Assembly (NCBI RefSeq): GCF_020320395.1
Contig: NZ_JAEDAH010000002.1
Span: 1-64,000 of the forward strand
Reading direction: 5' to 3'
Source: Thalassolituus marinus
GTDB lineage: Bacteria; Pseudomonadota; Gammaproteobacteria; Pseudomonadales; Oceanobacteraceae
DNA: 64,000 nucleotides
Part shown: one piece after another, positions 43,808 to 52,092 of the stretch
Layout of the letters: the number at the start of each line of letters is the position of its first letter
Numbering within the stretch: position 1 is the first letter of the stretch
Position numbers and translations under genes: made by a program
The notes under the pieces: generated by a model
Database searches by the model: none
What the model was told of the DNA's origin: nothing
The model's input: only the letters and a program-made list of their open reading frames with translations

Positions 43808-45478
43808 ATGCCAGACAATCAGGTGCTTCCCGTGGCTATGCCGCGCTTGCTGGTTCTGACTCAGAATACCGCTGCAGGAGTGACTTGCAGTGGCTTCGAG
43901 GTATGTCTGTGCGCGTCTGTCGATGATCTGGTGCATCGCTGGCTGGCGGATGAACAGGGGGTTGTCGTTGTTGGTCGCCAGCAAAGCGGTGACTACGCAG
44001 CGCTGATCGGCCAGATACGGGCGGTTATCCCCCAGGCTGCGCTGATTGCAGAAGCCAGTGAAGCGCAAGAGCTGATGCTTATCGGCCTGGGCGTACAGGA
44101 AGTTGTGGTGAACCTGAATGACGACCTGCAGCGCACGGCTGAGCGTGCGCGTATTCGCGCCAGCAGTGAAAAAGACCGTAATCGTGGGCTGTATCACGAC
44201 CCACTGACCGGTCTGGCCAATCGCAGCCTGTTTCTCGACCGACTCGACCACGCACTGGTGCAGGGCTTGCGCCATAAAACTCATACCGGTCTGCTGTACA
44301 TTGGTATGGAGCGTTTTCGTGTGGTGAATGAGCTACATGGTTACGCCGCCGGCGATGAGCTGCTGATCGCCTGCGCCCGCCGTTTACAGGGGACTTTGCG
44401 ACGTTCGGACACGCTGGCCAGAATCGGCGGCGATGTGTTTGCCGTCGTGCTCGACAATATTCCTGATGAAGAGATTCTCAGCCGCACCGCCGATAAAGTA
44501 CGCCAGGCGTTTCTGCAGCCCTTTCACTGTGCCGGGTCCGAGATCTTTCTCAGCCTGAGCATTGGTATGGAGCTGTCGTCCCGGGTCAGTAGTGACGCCG
44601 CCGATATGCTGCGCCATGCCGAGCTGGCGATGCATCAGGTGCGGCGTGATGATCACCGCAGTTATCTGCTGTATGACGATCAGCAGGCCCCGGTCGACCG
44701 CGTGCGGGCCGGGCTGGAAAGTGCACTCTACCATGCACTGGAACGCGACGAACTGAATCTGGTATATCAGCCTCAGGTGGATATCAGCAGTGGTCACTTT
44801 ACCGGTGTTGAGGTGTTGCTGCGCTGGCATCATCCGGTACTGGGGGATGTGTCTCCGGTGGTGTTTATACCGGTACTGGAAGAAACCGGGTTGATCGCCA
44901 GTTTCGGTCGCTGGGTGCTGGAGCATTCGGTGCAGCAGTTTGCAGACTGGTTGCAGCAGCAGGAGATTCCTTCCACGGCACGTTTATCGGTGAACCTGTC
45001 GCCGCGTCAGTTCGGCCAGCCGGATCTGGTGGCACAGGTCAGTGGGGCGTTAAGCCGATCCGGATTACCTGCCAGTCAGCTGACGCTGGAAATTACTGAA
45101 AGCACGCTGGTGCACAATATGCAGCAGAGTGTGGAGCAGCTGCATGAACTGCGGGCTCTGGGTGTGTCGATTGCCATCGACGACTTCGGTACCGGTTATT
45201 CATCGCTGGCCTATCTGAAAGATCTGCCCATTGATTACCTGAAAATCGACCGCGTGTTTGTTAAGGATATCGTCAGCAATGCCCATGATGCGGCCATTGC
45301 CAGCTCGATTATCAGCCTTGCCCATAATCTCGGCCTGAGTGTGGTTGCCGAGGGGGTTGAGAACACCGAAGTGCTCGATCTGCTGAATCTGCTGGGCTGT
45401 GATCAGTACCAGGGTTTCTTTTTCTCCCGTCCTCTGCCGCCAGCTGAACTACCCGCTGCGGCGCAACGCTGCGCCTGA
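43808..45478 (+). CDS. REC-like/GGDEF/EAL protein, probably a c-di-GMP phosphodiesterase
   Basis: A 556-residue cytoplasmic protein. About 120 N-terminal residues look like a degenerate receiver domain (no clear phospho-acceptor Asp). The GGDEF domain reads RIGGDVF, so the cyclase glutamate is lost. The EAL domain keeps its catalytic set: EVLLRW (ExLxR), NLSPRQF, EITEST, DDFGTGYSS, KIDRVF and EGVENTE. It is therefore expected to degrade c-di-GMP or to sense it rather than make it. The ribosome-binding site is weak, and a TCTTCATA repeat lies just upstream. Confidence 0.88.
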   Translation: MPDNQVLPVAMPRLLVLTQNTAAGVTCSGFEVCLCASVDDLVHRWLADEQGVVVVGRQQSGDYAALIGQIRAVIPQAALIAEASEAQELMLIGLGVQEVVVNLNDDLQRTAERARIRASSEKDRNRGLYHDPLTGLANRSLFLDRLDHALVQGLRHKTHTGLLYIGMERFRVVNELHGYAAGDELLIACARRLQGTLRRSDTLARIGGDVFAVVLDNIPDEEILSRTADKVRQAFLQPFHCAGSEIFLSLSIGMELSSRVSSDAADMLRHAELAMHQVRRDDHRSYLLYDDQQAPVDRVRAGLESALYHALERDELNLVYQPQVDISSGHFTGVEVLLRWHHPVLGDVSPVVFIPVLEETGLIASFGRWVLEHSVQQFADWLQQQEIPSTARLSVNLSPRQFGQPDLVAQVSGALSRSGLPASQLTLEITESTLVHNMQQSVEQLHELRALGVSIAIDDFGTGYSSLAYLKDLPIDYLKIDRVFVKDIVSNAHDAAIASSIISLAHNLGLSVVAEGVENTEVLDLLNLLGCDQYQGFFFSRPLPPAELPAAAQRCA

Positions 45479-45527
45479 CTCCGCGGATTTGTTATCATCG
45501 GGTCTTTAAACCTGATGGATAACCGCT

Positions 45528-46043
45528 GTGAAACTTTCCCTGATTGTGGCGCTGGCCCAGAACCATGTGATTGGTATCGACAATAAGCTGCCCTGGTATC
45601 TGCCTAATGACCTGAAGTATTTCAAACAGGTCACTATGGGTAAGACCATCATCATGGGACGTAAAACCTACGAGAGTATCGGTAAGCCCCTGCCGGGCCG
45701 TATCAATATCGTTATTACCCGTCAGGCGGATTATCAGCCACCGGGCGCCAACGACAGTGTGAAGGTCGTGTCGTCACTGCAGGCGGCGCAGGAGCTGGCT
45801 GGCCATCTGGCGGTGATCAATGGCCAGGATGAAGCCATGATCATCGGCGGTGCGGAAATTTATACACAGGCTTTGCCGCTGGTTGATCGTATGTACCTCA
45901 CCGAGGTGCATGCCGAGGTGGATGGTGATGCATATTTCCCGCAATTCGACCGTAGCCAGTGGCAGGCCGTTGCGCGTGAAGACTTCGCCGCGGAAGGCGG
46001 TAACCCTTACGATTACAGCTTTGTTGTCTATCAGCGCGCCTGA
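45528..46043 (+). CDS. folA: dihydrofolate reductase
   Basis: A 171-residue enzyme reducing dihydrofolate to tetrahydrofolate with NADPH. The motifs are LIVALAQNHVIGIDNKLPW, LPNDLKYFK with the active-site Asp near residue 27, MGRKTYESIGKPLPGR and IIGGAEIY. The GTG at 45528 is the natural start because the family begins with this strand. Length is slightly above the E. coli enzyme (159). It supports the upstream thyA. Confidence 0.96.
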   Translation: MKLSLIVALAQNHVIGIDNKLPWYLPNDLKYFKQVTMGKTIIMGRKTYESIGKPLPGRINIVITRQADYQPPGANDSVKVVSSLQAAQELAGHLAVINGQDEAMIIGGAEIYTQALPLVDRMYLTEVHAEVDGDAYFPQFDRSQWQAVAREDFAAEGGNPYDYSFVVYQRA

Positions 46044-46056
46044 GCTCTATCGCCGT

Positions 46057-46085
46057 AAAAAAAAACCGGCGCTGTTGAGCGCCGG
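46057..46085 (-). terminator. terminator-like hairpin facing leftward, after folA
   Basis: CCGGCGCT and AGCGCCGG arms with a four-base loop have a nine-base T run only on the minus strand. Rightward (folA) transcripts would meet the stem but no T run. No leftward gene is known here, so it may end antisense transcripts. Confidence 0.6.
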
Positions 46086-46171
46086 GCAATGAAGCCTTGA
46101 TAGCACCTTTGCCCCTTATTTCTGCCCTGCAGACAAGGTAAAAAGCCCTTTTCCACCGCAGCGGAGATGGC

Positions 46172-47242
46172 ATGCAACCTGCCCTGAAAATTTTTGCCGG
46201 TGCTGATGCACTGGCCCATATTCGTGAAAACGGCCTCAGCCCGAACGATATTGAAATGGTGCTGGGTGCGTCCGGTGGTCCGAAGTGGCTGTCTCTGGCG
46301 GCTATCGACCGCTACCTGATCAGCGAATGGTTTCAGCAGCGCCAGCGACCTCTGCATCTGCTTGGTACATCAGCCGGTGGCTGGCGTCTGGCCTGCTATG
46401 CCCAGAATGAACCACTGAAAGCGCATGCCCGTTTTCAGGAAGCCTATATGGGCCAGAACTATTCTGAAAAAGCCGACGCACTCGAAGTCGGGGCAGGCTG
46501 TCGGCATATCCTCAGTGAGATTCTTGGCGCAAACGGTGCCCATGAAATTATCCACAACCCGGTGATGCGCTATAACACGCTGGTGGCACGCTGCCGCGGA
46601 TTGGGTGGCTCTGAGAATAAGGTGCTGCAGGGCATTGGCATGGCGGGTGCGATGGGGTCGAACCTGATTGCTCGCTCAGCAATGCGCCCGTGGGTCGAGC
46701 GGGTCTTTTTTCACCATCCGCAAAAGCCACCGATTGACCATTTTCCTCACTTGCCAGCTAAGCATGTGGCACTGACTGAAGAGAATATCGGGCCGGCGAT
46801 ACTGGCCACCGGTGCCATTCCTCTGGCGATCAGTGGGGTGCGCAATATTCCGGGAGCGCCACGCGGTACCTACCGTGATGGCGGTATCACCGACTACCAG
46901 TTTGATTTGCCGGTGATGCCGGAGAACGGCTATGTGCTGTATCCGCATTACTTTGCCCGACCACCGATCGGCGGCTGGTTCGACAAAAAGCTGAAATGGC
47001 GTACAGCATCGCGCGAGTATTACCGTCGCACCATCATTGTTGCGCCGTCATGGGAATTTGCTGCGACGCTGCCGGGTGGACGTATCCCTGATTTGCAGGA
47101 TTTCTATGATCTGCCGGACTACGGCCAGCGTCGAACGCGCTGGAATACGGCGGTGGCAGAGTGTGAACGCCTGGCTGACACGCTGGCAGATATTCATCAG
47201 CGTCAGGCATGGGCAGAGGTCGCCGAGCCTCTGCCCTGGTGA
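46172..47242 (+). CDS. patatin-like phospholipase family protein
   Basis: A 356-residue patatin-fold lipid hydrolase. The oxyanion loop GASGGPKW is near residue 32, the nucleophile elbow LGTSAGGW (GxSxG) is near 68, and the dyad aspartate is in YRDGGITDYQFD near 235. It has no signal peptide, so it is cytoplasmic or secreted by another route. It abuts the TonB-domain gene, which is convergent, with 5 bp between stop codons. The substrate is not known. Confidence 0.88.
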   Translation: MQPALKIFAGADALAHIRENGLSPNDIEMVLGASGGPKWLSLAAIDRYLISEWFQQRQRPLHLLGTSAGGWRLACYAQNEPLKAHARFQEAYMGQNYSEKADALEVGAGCRHILSEILGANGAHEIIHNPVMRYNTLVARCRGLGGSENKVLQGIGMAGAMGSNLIARSAMRPWVERVFFHHPQKPPIDHFPHLPAKHVALTEENIGPAILATGAIPLAISGVRNIPGAPRGTYRDGGITDYQFDLPVMPENGYVLYPHYFARPPIGGWFDKKLKWRTASREYYRRTIIVAPSWEFAATLPGGRIPDLQDFYDLPDYGQRRTRWNTAVAECERLADTLADIHQRQAWAEVAEPLPW

Positions 47243-47247
47243 TGTAA

Positions 47248-48846
47248 CTACAAGCGGAAGGTATGTTTGACGGTTATCGTCATCTGCTTATCGTTCAGGC
47301 CGTCCGCAAACGGTGCGAACGGAGCAGAGCGCTGAATAGCGTCGCGCAGGGCGTCGTTCAGCTCACGATGGGATGACGGATGCAGAGGGCGGATGGCTTT
47401 CAGTGAGCCGTCGCGGGCGATATCCACTTCCAGTTCGACCTCGCCCTGTTTGCGCAGGATACGGGCCGCAGCAGGGTACTCAACCCGCGCAGTAATTTCC
47501 TTCTGGCGCTCGGCGATGTACTCCGCCCGGGCTTGTTCCTGTTGCTGCGCAGACAGCGGTGCCGCAGAGATGGACTGCGGCGGTTCCGGCATCGCCGCCA
47601 GGGGCTGCTCAGTTGCCGCCAGTGCGAAGCGGTATGACACTGACAGAGGCCATTGCTCGCCGTTCAGCGCAGGTGGAATATTGGTCTGCGCAGCGGTTTT
47701 TTCCAGCGCGCGCTGTAGTTCACCGGTCAGCAGATCGGATACCAGTTCATCGCGGATTATCACGTTACTGACTTTGCGTTCCCGGTTAAGGGTGAAGTCG
47801 ATCTGGGCGGTCCCTTCCTGACCAAACTGGCGCGCCCAGGCGGGGTAACTGACTTCCGCGTTTACCTCACGCTGCAGGCGCCATTGCAGCAACTCCAGAT
47901 AGTAGCGTTGTTCTTCTGCCAGAATCGCCGCGGTTTTACGCTGACCAAGAGCATTGCTGGTTTTACCAACCAGGGTTTTCGCTTGCGCCTGAGCGGCTTT
48001 TTTCTGGGCTTCACGCAGCGCTTTTGCGCGCTCTGCCGCTTTACGTTCCGCTTCATTGCGGGCAGAGATCAGGCGTTGCTCTTCTGCCTGCTGGCGCGCC
48101 TGCTCGCGTTTTCTGGCTTCTGCTTCAAGGCGAGCCATCTCAGCCTGATGTTGTTGTTCCTGCTGTGCTCTGGCTCGCTGTGCGGATGCTTCACGCTCAG
48201 CCTGCAGGCGTGCTTCCTCCACTGCCCGGTCGGCTGCCAGCCAGGAGGTATACACTCCACGCCGCGTAACCGGGACGGAGTGATTGCTCAGGCGTGCGGC
48301 AAGGCTGCCATCGGACTGGCCAAGCATCTGCTGGCGGAATTCGCGCGACGGTGGCAGCTTACCGATCCAGGTATTCACCAGTGCATTGAATAACTCACTG
48401 CCCGGCGTTTCGATGATCAGGTCACCATTCAGAAGGACCCGGCTGTTACCTCCGGGCTGGTAGTCGATGATAATTTCATCGCCCTGCACGATGTCGTCTT
48501 TGGGAAACTGGGTAAAGGTCATCAGCGCTTGCTGAACGGCGCTTGAAGTGCTGCCAATATCGTTGTTGATGGAGATGTTGTTCTGCCATTGGCGTGACCA
48601 TTTGCGCGGTGACCAGCGGTTGATAGTAACCACCAGTTGCATCTTTTTCGCTGTCGATGGCGCGAGGATGTAGGCCGGGTCGCTGCTGGGCTGGGGCAGG
48701 TAGAGGCCGCCGGTGTAAAAATCACGGGTCAGCTGACGGTACTCAGCACTGCCGTTCAGCTCAAGCGCCAGCGCAGGCGTAACGCTGCACATGAGCAGCA
48801 GAGTCAGAGCAAGCTTTGCTCGTAAATAAGGAAACAGCGCAATCAT
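47248..48846 (-). CDS. chalcone-isomerase-like domain fused to a TonB C-terminal domain
   Basis: A 532-residue exported protein with an unusual architecture. A Sec signal covers residues 1-27 (ALA cleavage). At about 30-180 it resembles the bacterial chalcone-isomerase-like family (FYTGGLYLP, GDEIIIDYQPGG, NTWIGKLPPSREFRQQMLG). A long Ala/Gln/Glu/Arg coiled coil follows (about 200-300). Two TonB-type beta-beta-alpha modules come next (AQIDFTLNRERKVSNVII near 350, and VEYPAAARILRKQGEVELEVDIARDGSLKAIRPL in pieces near 460-510). Unlike true TonB it has no clear N-terminal membrane anchor if the signal is cut. The partner and role are unknown. Confidence 0.75.
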   Translation of the reverse strand: MIALFPYLRAKLALTLLLMCSVTPALALELNGSAEYRQLTRDFYTGGLYLPQPSSDPAYILAPSTAKKMQLVVTINRWSPRKWSRQWQNNISINNDIGSTSSAVQQALMTFTQFPKDDIVQGDEIIIDYQPGGNSRVLLNGDLIIETPGSELFNALVNTWIGKLPPSREFRQQMLGQSDGSLAARLSNHSVPVTRRGVYTSWLAADRAVEEARLQAEREASAQRARAQQEQQHQAEMARLEAEARKREQARQQAEEQRLISARNEAERKAAERAKALREAQKKAAQAQAKTLVGKTSNALGQRKTAAILAEEQRYYLELLQWRLQREVNAEVSYPAWARQFGQEGTAQIDFTLNRERKVSNVIIRDELVSDLLTGELQRALEKTAAQTNIPPALNGEQWPLSVSYRFALAATEQPLAAMPEPPQSISAAPLSAQQQEQARAEYIAERQKEITARVEYPAAARILRKQGEVELEVDIARDGSLKAIRPLHPSSHRELNDALRDAIQRSAPFAPFADGLNDKQMTITVKHTFRL

Positions 48847-48963
48847 GGATGGCAGAACCTCTCACCCGGTGTGGCAGGCGTCGGAATTCAATTCCGGCGC
48901 AATCTGCCCTAACTATAGCAAGGGGTTGGCGGCTCTGCCCGGAGACCTGTCTGAGTCTTGATC

Positions 48964-49842
48964 TCAGGCAGTGGCTTCGTTCTGTTTAGCGCCCTTGCGA
49001 CCCACCCACAGGGTGAACAGGGTCGCGGTCGCGAACATAATCAGGCTGTATACGCTCGGTGCAACTGACATGGCTGCGTTATTGAGCAGGCCGGTGGTGA
49101 TGAGTAGCGCCAGAGTACCATTCTGTAATCCGACTTCCAGACTGATAGTACGAGCCTGCGCTTCGCTGTGCAGCAGCCAGCGGCCAACCACATAACCCAG
49201 GCCCATGGTGGTCAGGTTCAGAATCAGTGCTGCCGGTCCGGCTTGCATGGTGTAATCAATCAGACGGCTACCCAGGCTCAAGGAGATAGAAACAATCACC
49301 AGTGCCAGAACGATTACCGAGAAACGGCTGATAATGGGCTCCATACGCATGGCAAAAGCCGACCATTTCGCGCGAATAGCCATACCGACCATCACCGGAA
49401 TAACCGTAATAATGATCAGCTGCAGCCAGGTTTTCACCAGCGGTAATTCAAAGTGGCTGCCTGCGTCGCTGTAGTAATTGATGGCCCACACGCCCAGCAA
49501 CGGGATAGTGAACGGGGTGATAAAGCCAATCACAGCGGTCAGGGATACGGACAGACCAACGTCGCCTTTGGCCAGCATGGTATAGAGGTTGGAGGTCACT
49601 CCTCCCGGGCACAGGGCGAGGATAAACAGGCCGATCGCCAGTTCACCATGCAGACCGGTGGCAGCAATAATGGCCATGGCAATCAGTGGCAGAAAGGCCA
49701 TCTGACAGATAAAACCGATAATAAACGCGCGGGGTTGGCGGAACACCCGGCGGAAGTCATCCGGAATAAGGCCCAGTCCGACACCCACCATAATCAGGAT
49801 AAGTGCGACCGGCAGTCCAATCTTAATAAGGCTGAGTAGCAT
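48964..49842 (-). CDS. bile acid:sodium symporter (BASS) family protein
   Basis: A 292-residue membrane transporter with nine or ten helices. LALCPGGVTSNLYTMLAKGDVGLSVSLTAV in pieces is the characteristic sodium/substrate-binding crossover region (near 75-105), and EVGLQNGTLALLI is the second crossover near 235. Bacterial members move organic anions such as keto acids, pantoate or bile-acid-like steroids with sodium. No neighbour fixes the substrate. It is a single leftward gene. Confidence 0.9.
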   Translation of the reverse strand: MLLSLIKIGLPVALILIMVGVGLGLIPDDFRRVFRQPRAFIIGFICQMAFLPLIAMAIIAATGLHGELAIGLFILALCPGGVTSNLYTMLAKGDVGLSVSLTAVIGFITPFTIPLLGVWAINYYSDAGSHFELPLVKTWLQLIIITVIPVMVGMAIRAKWSAFAMRMEPIISRFSVIVLALVIVSISLSLGSRLIDYTMQAGPAALILNLTTMGLGYVVGRWLLHSEAQARTISLEVGLQNGTLALLITTGLLNNAAMSVAPSVYSLIMFATATLFTLWVGRKGAKQNEATA

Positions 49843-49984
49843 AGCGGATATCTCTTGTTGTTATTGTTTTGCTGGCGAGGCGGATGTCGGGGCTCGACAC
49901 CGCCGCAGCTGTACCAGTTGACAGATACCTTAACAGAAATCAGGAATGGGCAAGCAGGCCATTGTGCCAATTGTTAAGCGTGTA

Positions 49985-50758
49985 TCACGCGTGGCGATAG
50001 AAGCCTTTGCTGGCATTCCACAGGTTATAGCCGCACTGAGGCGCCAATTGCTTACAGCGTGCACGGGCGTCACTGCGGCTTATTTGCCGCGATTCGCGAC
50101 TGGCCCAGATGACCCAGTTACCGTCGTGCGTGGTGCTGTGCAGCAGCTGCGGAAAGAGTGTTTTCAGTACATTGAGGCAATCGCTTTGCTCGCGGTGTTC
50201 TTTCCACAGATTGAGTACCAGCCAGCCGCGCTCGCTCAGATGACGGGCGCAGGCCTGCAGGAAGTCGGCTTGCAGAACCAGCGGGTCGAGGCCATCGGCC
50301 AGATACAGGTCGCAGATCAGCAGGTCACACTGACCAGGCTCCGAGTTGCGCAGGAATGCGCCGGCATCGGCAGTATGGGTGGTAATAGACGGTGTGCGTG
50401 GCAATGCAAAGTACTGATGGGCGAGCAGAAATACCGCCGCACGAACATCCACCGCCTGAATCTGGCTGGCTGGCAGCTGCTGGTGCAGCGCTGTTGCCAG
50501 GGTTCCCGCACCGGTACCGAGCAGCGTGATCTGCTGTGGCGGCGCGGTGTCCGGGAACTGGATCAGCACCGCCGCCATGGCACGCGCATATTCATGCTGC
50601 AGAACGGTGGGAGCTGACTTCAGCTGACAGCTCTGTTCGTCGGCGGTACCGAAGCTGAGGTACCGCTTATTGCCATCGTCGAACACCAGCAAGGGACCGA
50701 ATTCGTCATAACGACGATGCAGTTCCCGGCCCAGATGGGCCAGTCCGGCGAGATCCAT
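49985..50758 (-). CDS. spermidine synthase-like methyltransferase-fold protein
   Basis: A 257-residue protein of the spermidine/spermine-synthase superfamily. Motifs include GGxG-like LLGTGAGTLATAL (near 95), the acidic IQAVDVRAAVF strand and CDLLICDLYLADGLDP in place of the usual catalytic DxxDP loop. It lacks the N-terminal beta-strand domain of real SpeE in full, and key polyamine residues are not evident, so it may not make spermidine. It overlaps the stop codon of argA by one base, suggesting coupling with arginine synthesis; arginine is a polyamine precursor. Confidence 0.75.
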   Translation of the reverse strand: MDLAGLAHLGRELHRRYDEFGPLLVFDDGNKRYLSFGTADEQSCQLKSAPTVLQHEYARAMAAVLIQFPDTAPPQQITLLGTGAGTLATALHQQLPASQIQAVDVRAAVFLLAHQYFALPRTPSITTHTADAGAFLRNSEPGQCDLLICDLYLADGLDPLVLQADFLQACARHLSERGWLVLNLWKEHREQSDCLNVLKTLFPQLLHSTTHDGNWVIWASRESRQISRSDARARCKQLAPQCGYNLWNASKGFYRHA

Positions 50759-52056
50759 CAGAGCGGCTTAAAGAAGACTTTGGAGTTACGCTGCCAGTTA
50801 TACAGACGCTGACGCTCCTGCGGTAAGGCTTCCACTGCACCGGCGACAAAGCCATGCTCAACAAACCAGTGAGCGGTGCGGGTGGTCAGCACAAACAACT
50901 GTTTATAGCTGCGGCGGCGAGCCTCCTGCTCGATCTGCTCCAGCAGGCGCTGGCCGCGGTTGGTGCCACGGTAATCCTGATGCACCGCCACACAGGCGAG
51001 CTCGGCCTGGTCATCGGAATACGGATACAAGGCAGCACAGGCGGTGATCATGCCGTCGCGTTCGATGACATAGAAGCGGTGAATCTCGTTCTCCAGCAGC
51101 TCACGCGAGCGGCGCACCAGAATGCCCTGTTCTTCCAGTGGACGCAGTAACTCCAGAATGCCGGCAACGTCGTCGTTGCGCGCTGCGCGTAACTGATCGT
51201 AGGCGTACTGGCTGACCAGAGTGCCGGTACCTTCCCGGGTAAACAGTTCCTGCAGCAGAGCTCCGTCGTTCTGGTAACCGAGCAGATGTACTCGCGGCAC
51301 ACCCTGACGCACGGCCTTGAGCGCGGCATCGGCATGATGGCGCGGCTCCCCTTGAAGACTGTGAATATGCTGTTCGAGGTCTACACAGGTAAGTTCTTTA
51401 ATGGTGTCATTATCGGCGTCCGGCAGGCCAGCGCGAGCGCCCATAATGATCAGTTTGTCGGCGCGCAGGCTGACCGCGGCATGCTGAGCCACATCTTCCA
51501 CCGACAGGTTGAACATCTCGCCGGATGGCGAATAACCGACGCAGGACAGCAGCACGATATTGCGCTGCGCCAGCAGCTCAGCAATGGCCTGATGTTCAAT
51601 ACGACGTACTTCGCCTGTGTGCTGGAAATCGACACCGTCGATCACGCCCAGCGGTTTGGCGGTAACGAAGTTGCCGCTGACCACACGGATACGGGCGCCA
51701 TGCATTGGTGAATTAGGCAGGCCGACCGACAGGCGGCTTTCGACATCGGCTTTGACCATGCCAACGGCGGCTTTTACGGCGTTCAGCGCCTGGGCGTCGG
51801 TGACGCGCAGGTCGTTGTGAAACTGACTCTGAATATTCAGCGTGCTCAGTACGGAATCGATTTGCGGACGTGCGCCATGCACCAGCACCAGCTGCACGCC
51901 GAGGCTGTTCAGCAGTGCGATGTCCTGCACCACGTTGGTGAAGTTGTCATCGGCAATGGCGTCACCTTCGAACATGATGACGAAGGTTTTGCCACGATGC
52001 GCATTAATGTAGGGCGATGACTGGCGGAACCATTGTACGTAGTCGGTCGGGTTCAC
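50758..52056 (-). CDS. argA: amino-acid N-acetyltransferase (N-acetylglutamate synthase)
   Basis: A 432-residue enzyme for the first step of arginine synthesis. An N-terminal amino-acid-kinase-like regulatory domain (residues about 1-285: LVLVHGARPQID, GVVDGVDFQHTGEVRRI in part, VLLSCVGYSPSGE) is joined to a C-terminal GNAT domain (ACVAVHQDYRGTNRGQRLLEQIE, LTTRTAHWF). The length matches the E. coli/Pseudomonas ArgA (about 440). The arginine-binding domain implies feedback inhibition. It lies 36 bp downstream of argE on the same strand. Confidence 0.95.
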   Translation of the reverse strand: MNPTDYVQWFRQSSPYINAHRGKTFVIMFEGDAIADDNFTNVVQDIALLNSLGVQLVLVHGARPQIDSVLSTLNIQSQFHNDLRVTDAQALNAVKAAVGMVKADVESRLSVGLPNSPMHGARIRVVSGNFVTAKPLGVIDGVDFQHTGEVRRIEHQAIAELLAQRNIVLLSCVGYSPSGEMFNLSVEDVAQHAAVSLRADKLIIMGARAGLPDADNDTIKELTCVDLEQHIHSLQGEPRHHADAALKAVRQGVPRVHLLGYQNDGALLQELFTREGTGTLVSQYAYDQLRAARNDDVAGILELLRPLEEQGILVRRSRELLENEIHRFYVIERDGMITACAALYPYSDDQAELACVAVHQDYRGTNRGQRLLEQIEQEARRRSYKQLFVLTTRTAHWFVEHGFVAGAVEALPQERQRLYNWQRNSKVFFKPL

Positions 52057-52092
52057 GCGTGTTCCTTATGCTGGGCTGAATAACAGGTCGAT

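Noticed and set aside
46031-46357. Minus-strand frame of 108 codons near the leftward terminator
   Set aside because: It overlaps the patatin start and the folA end, has no motifs and no good ribosome-binding site, so it does not explain the terminator.
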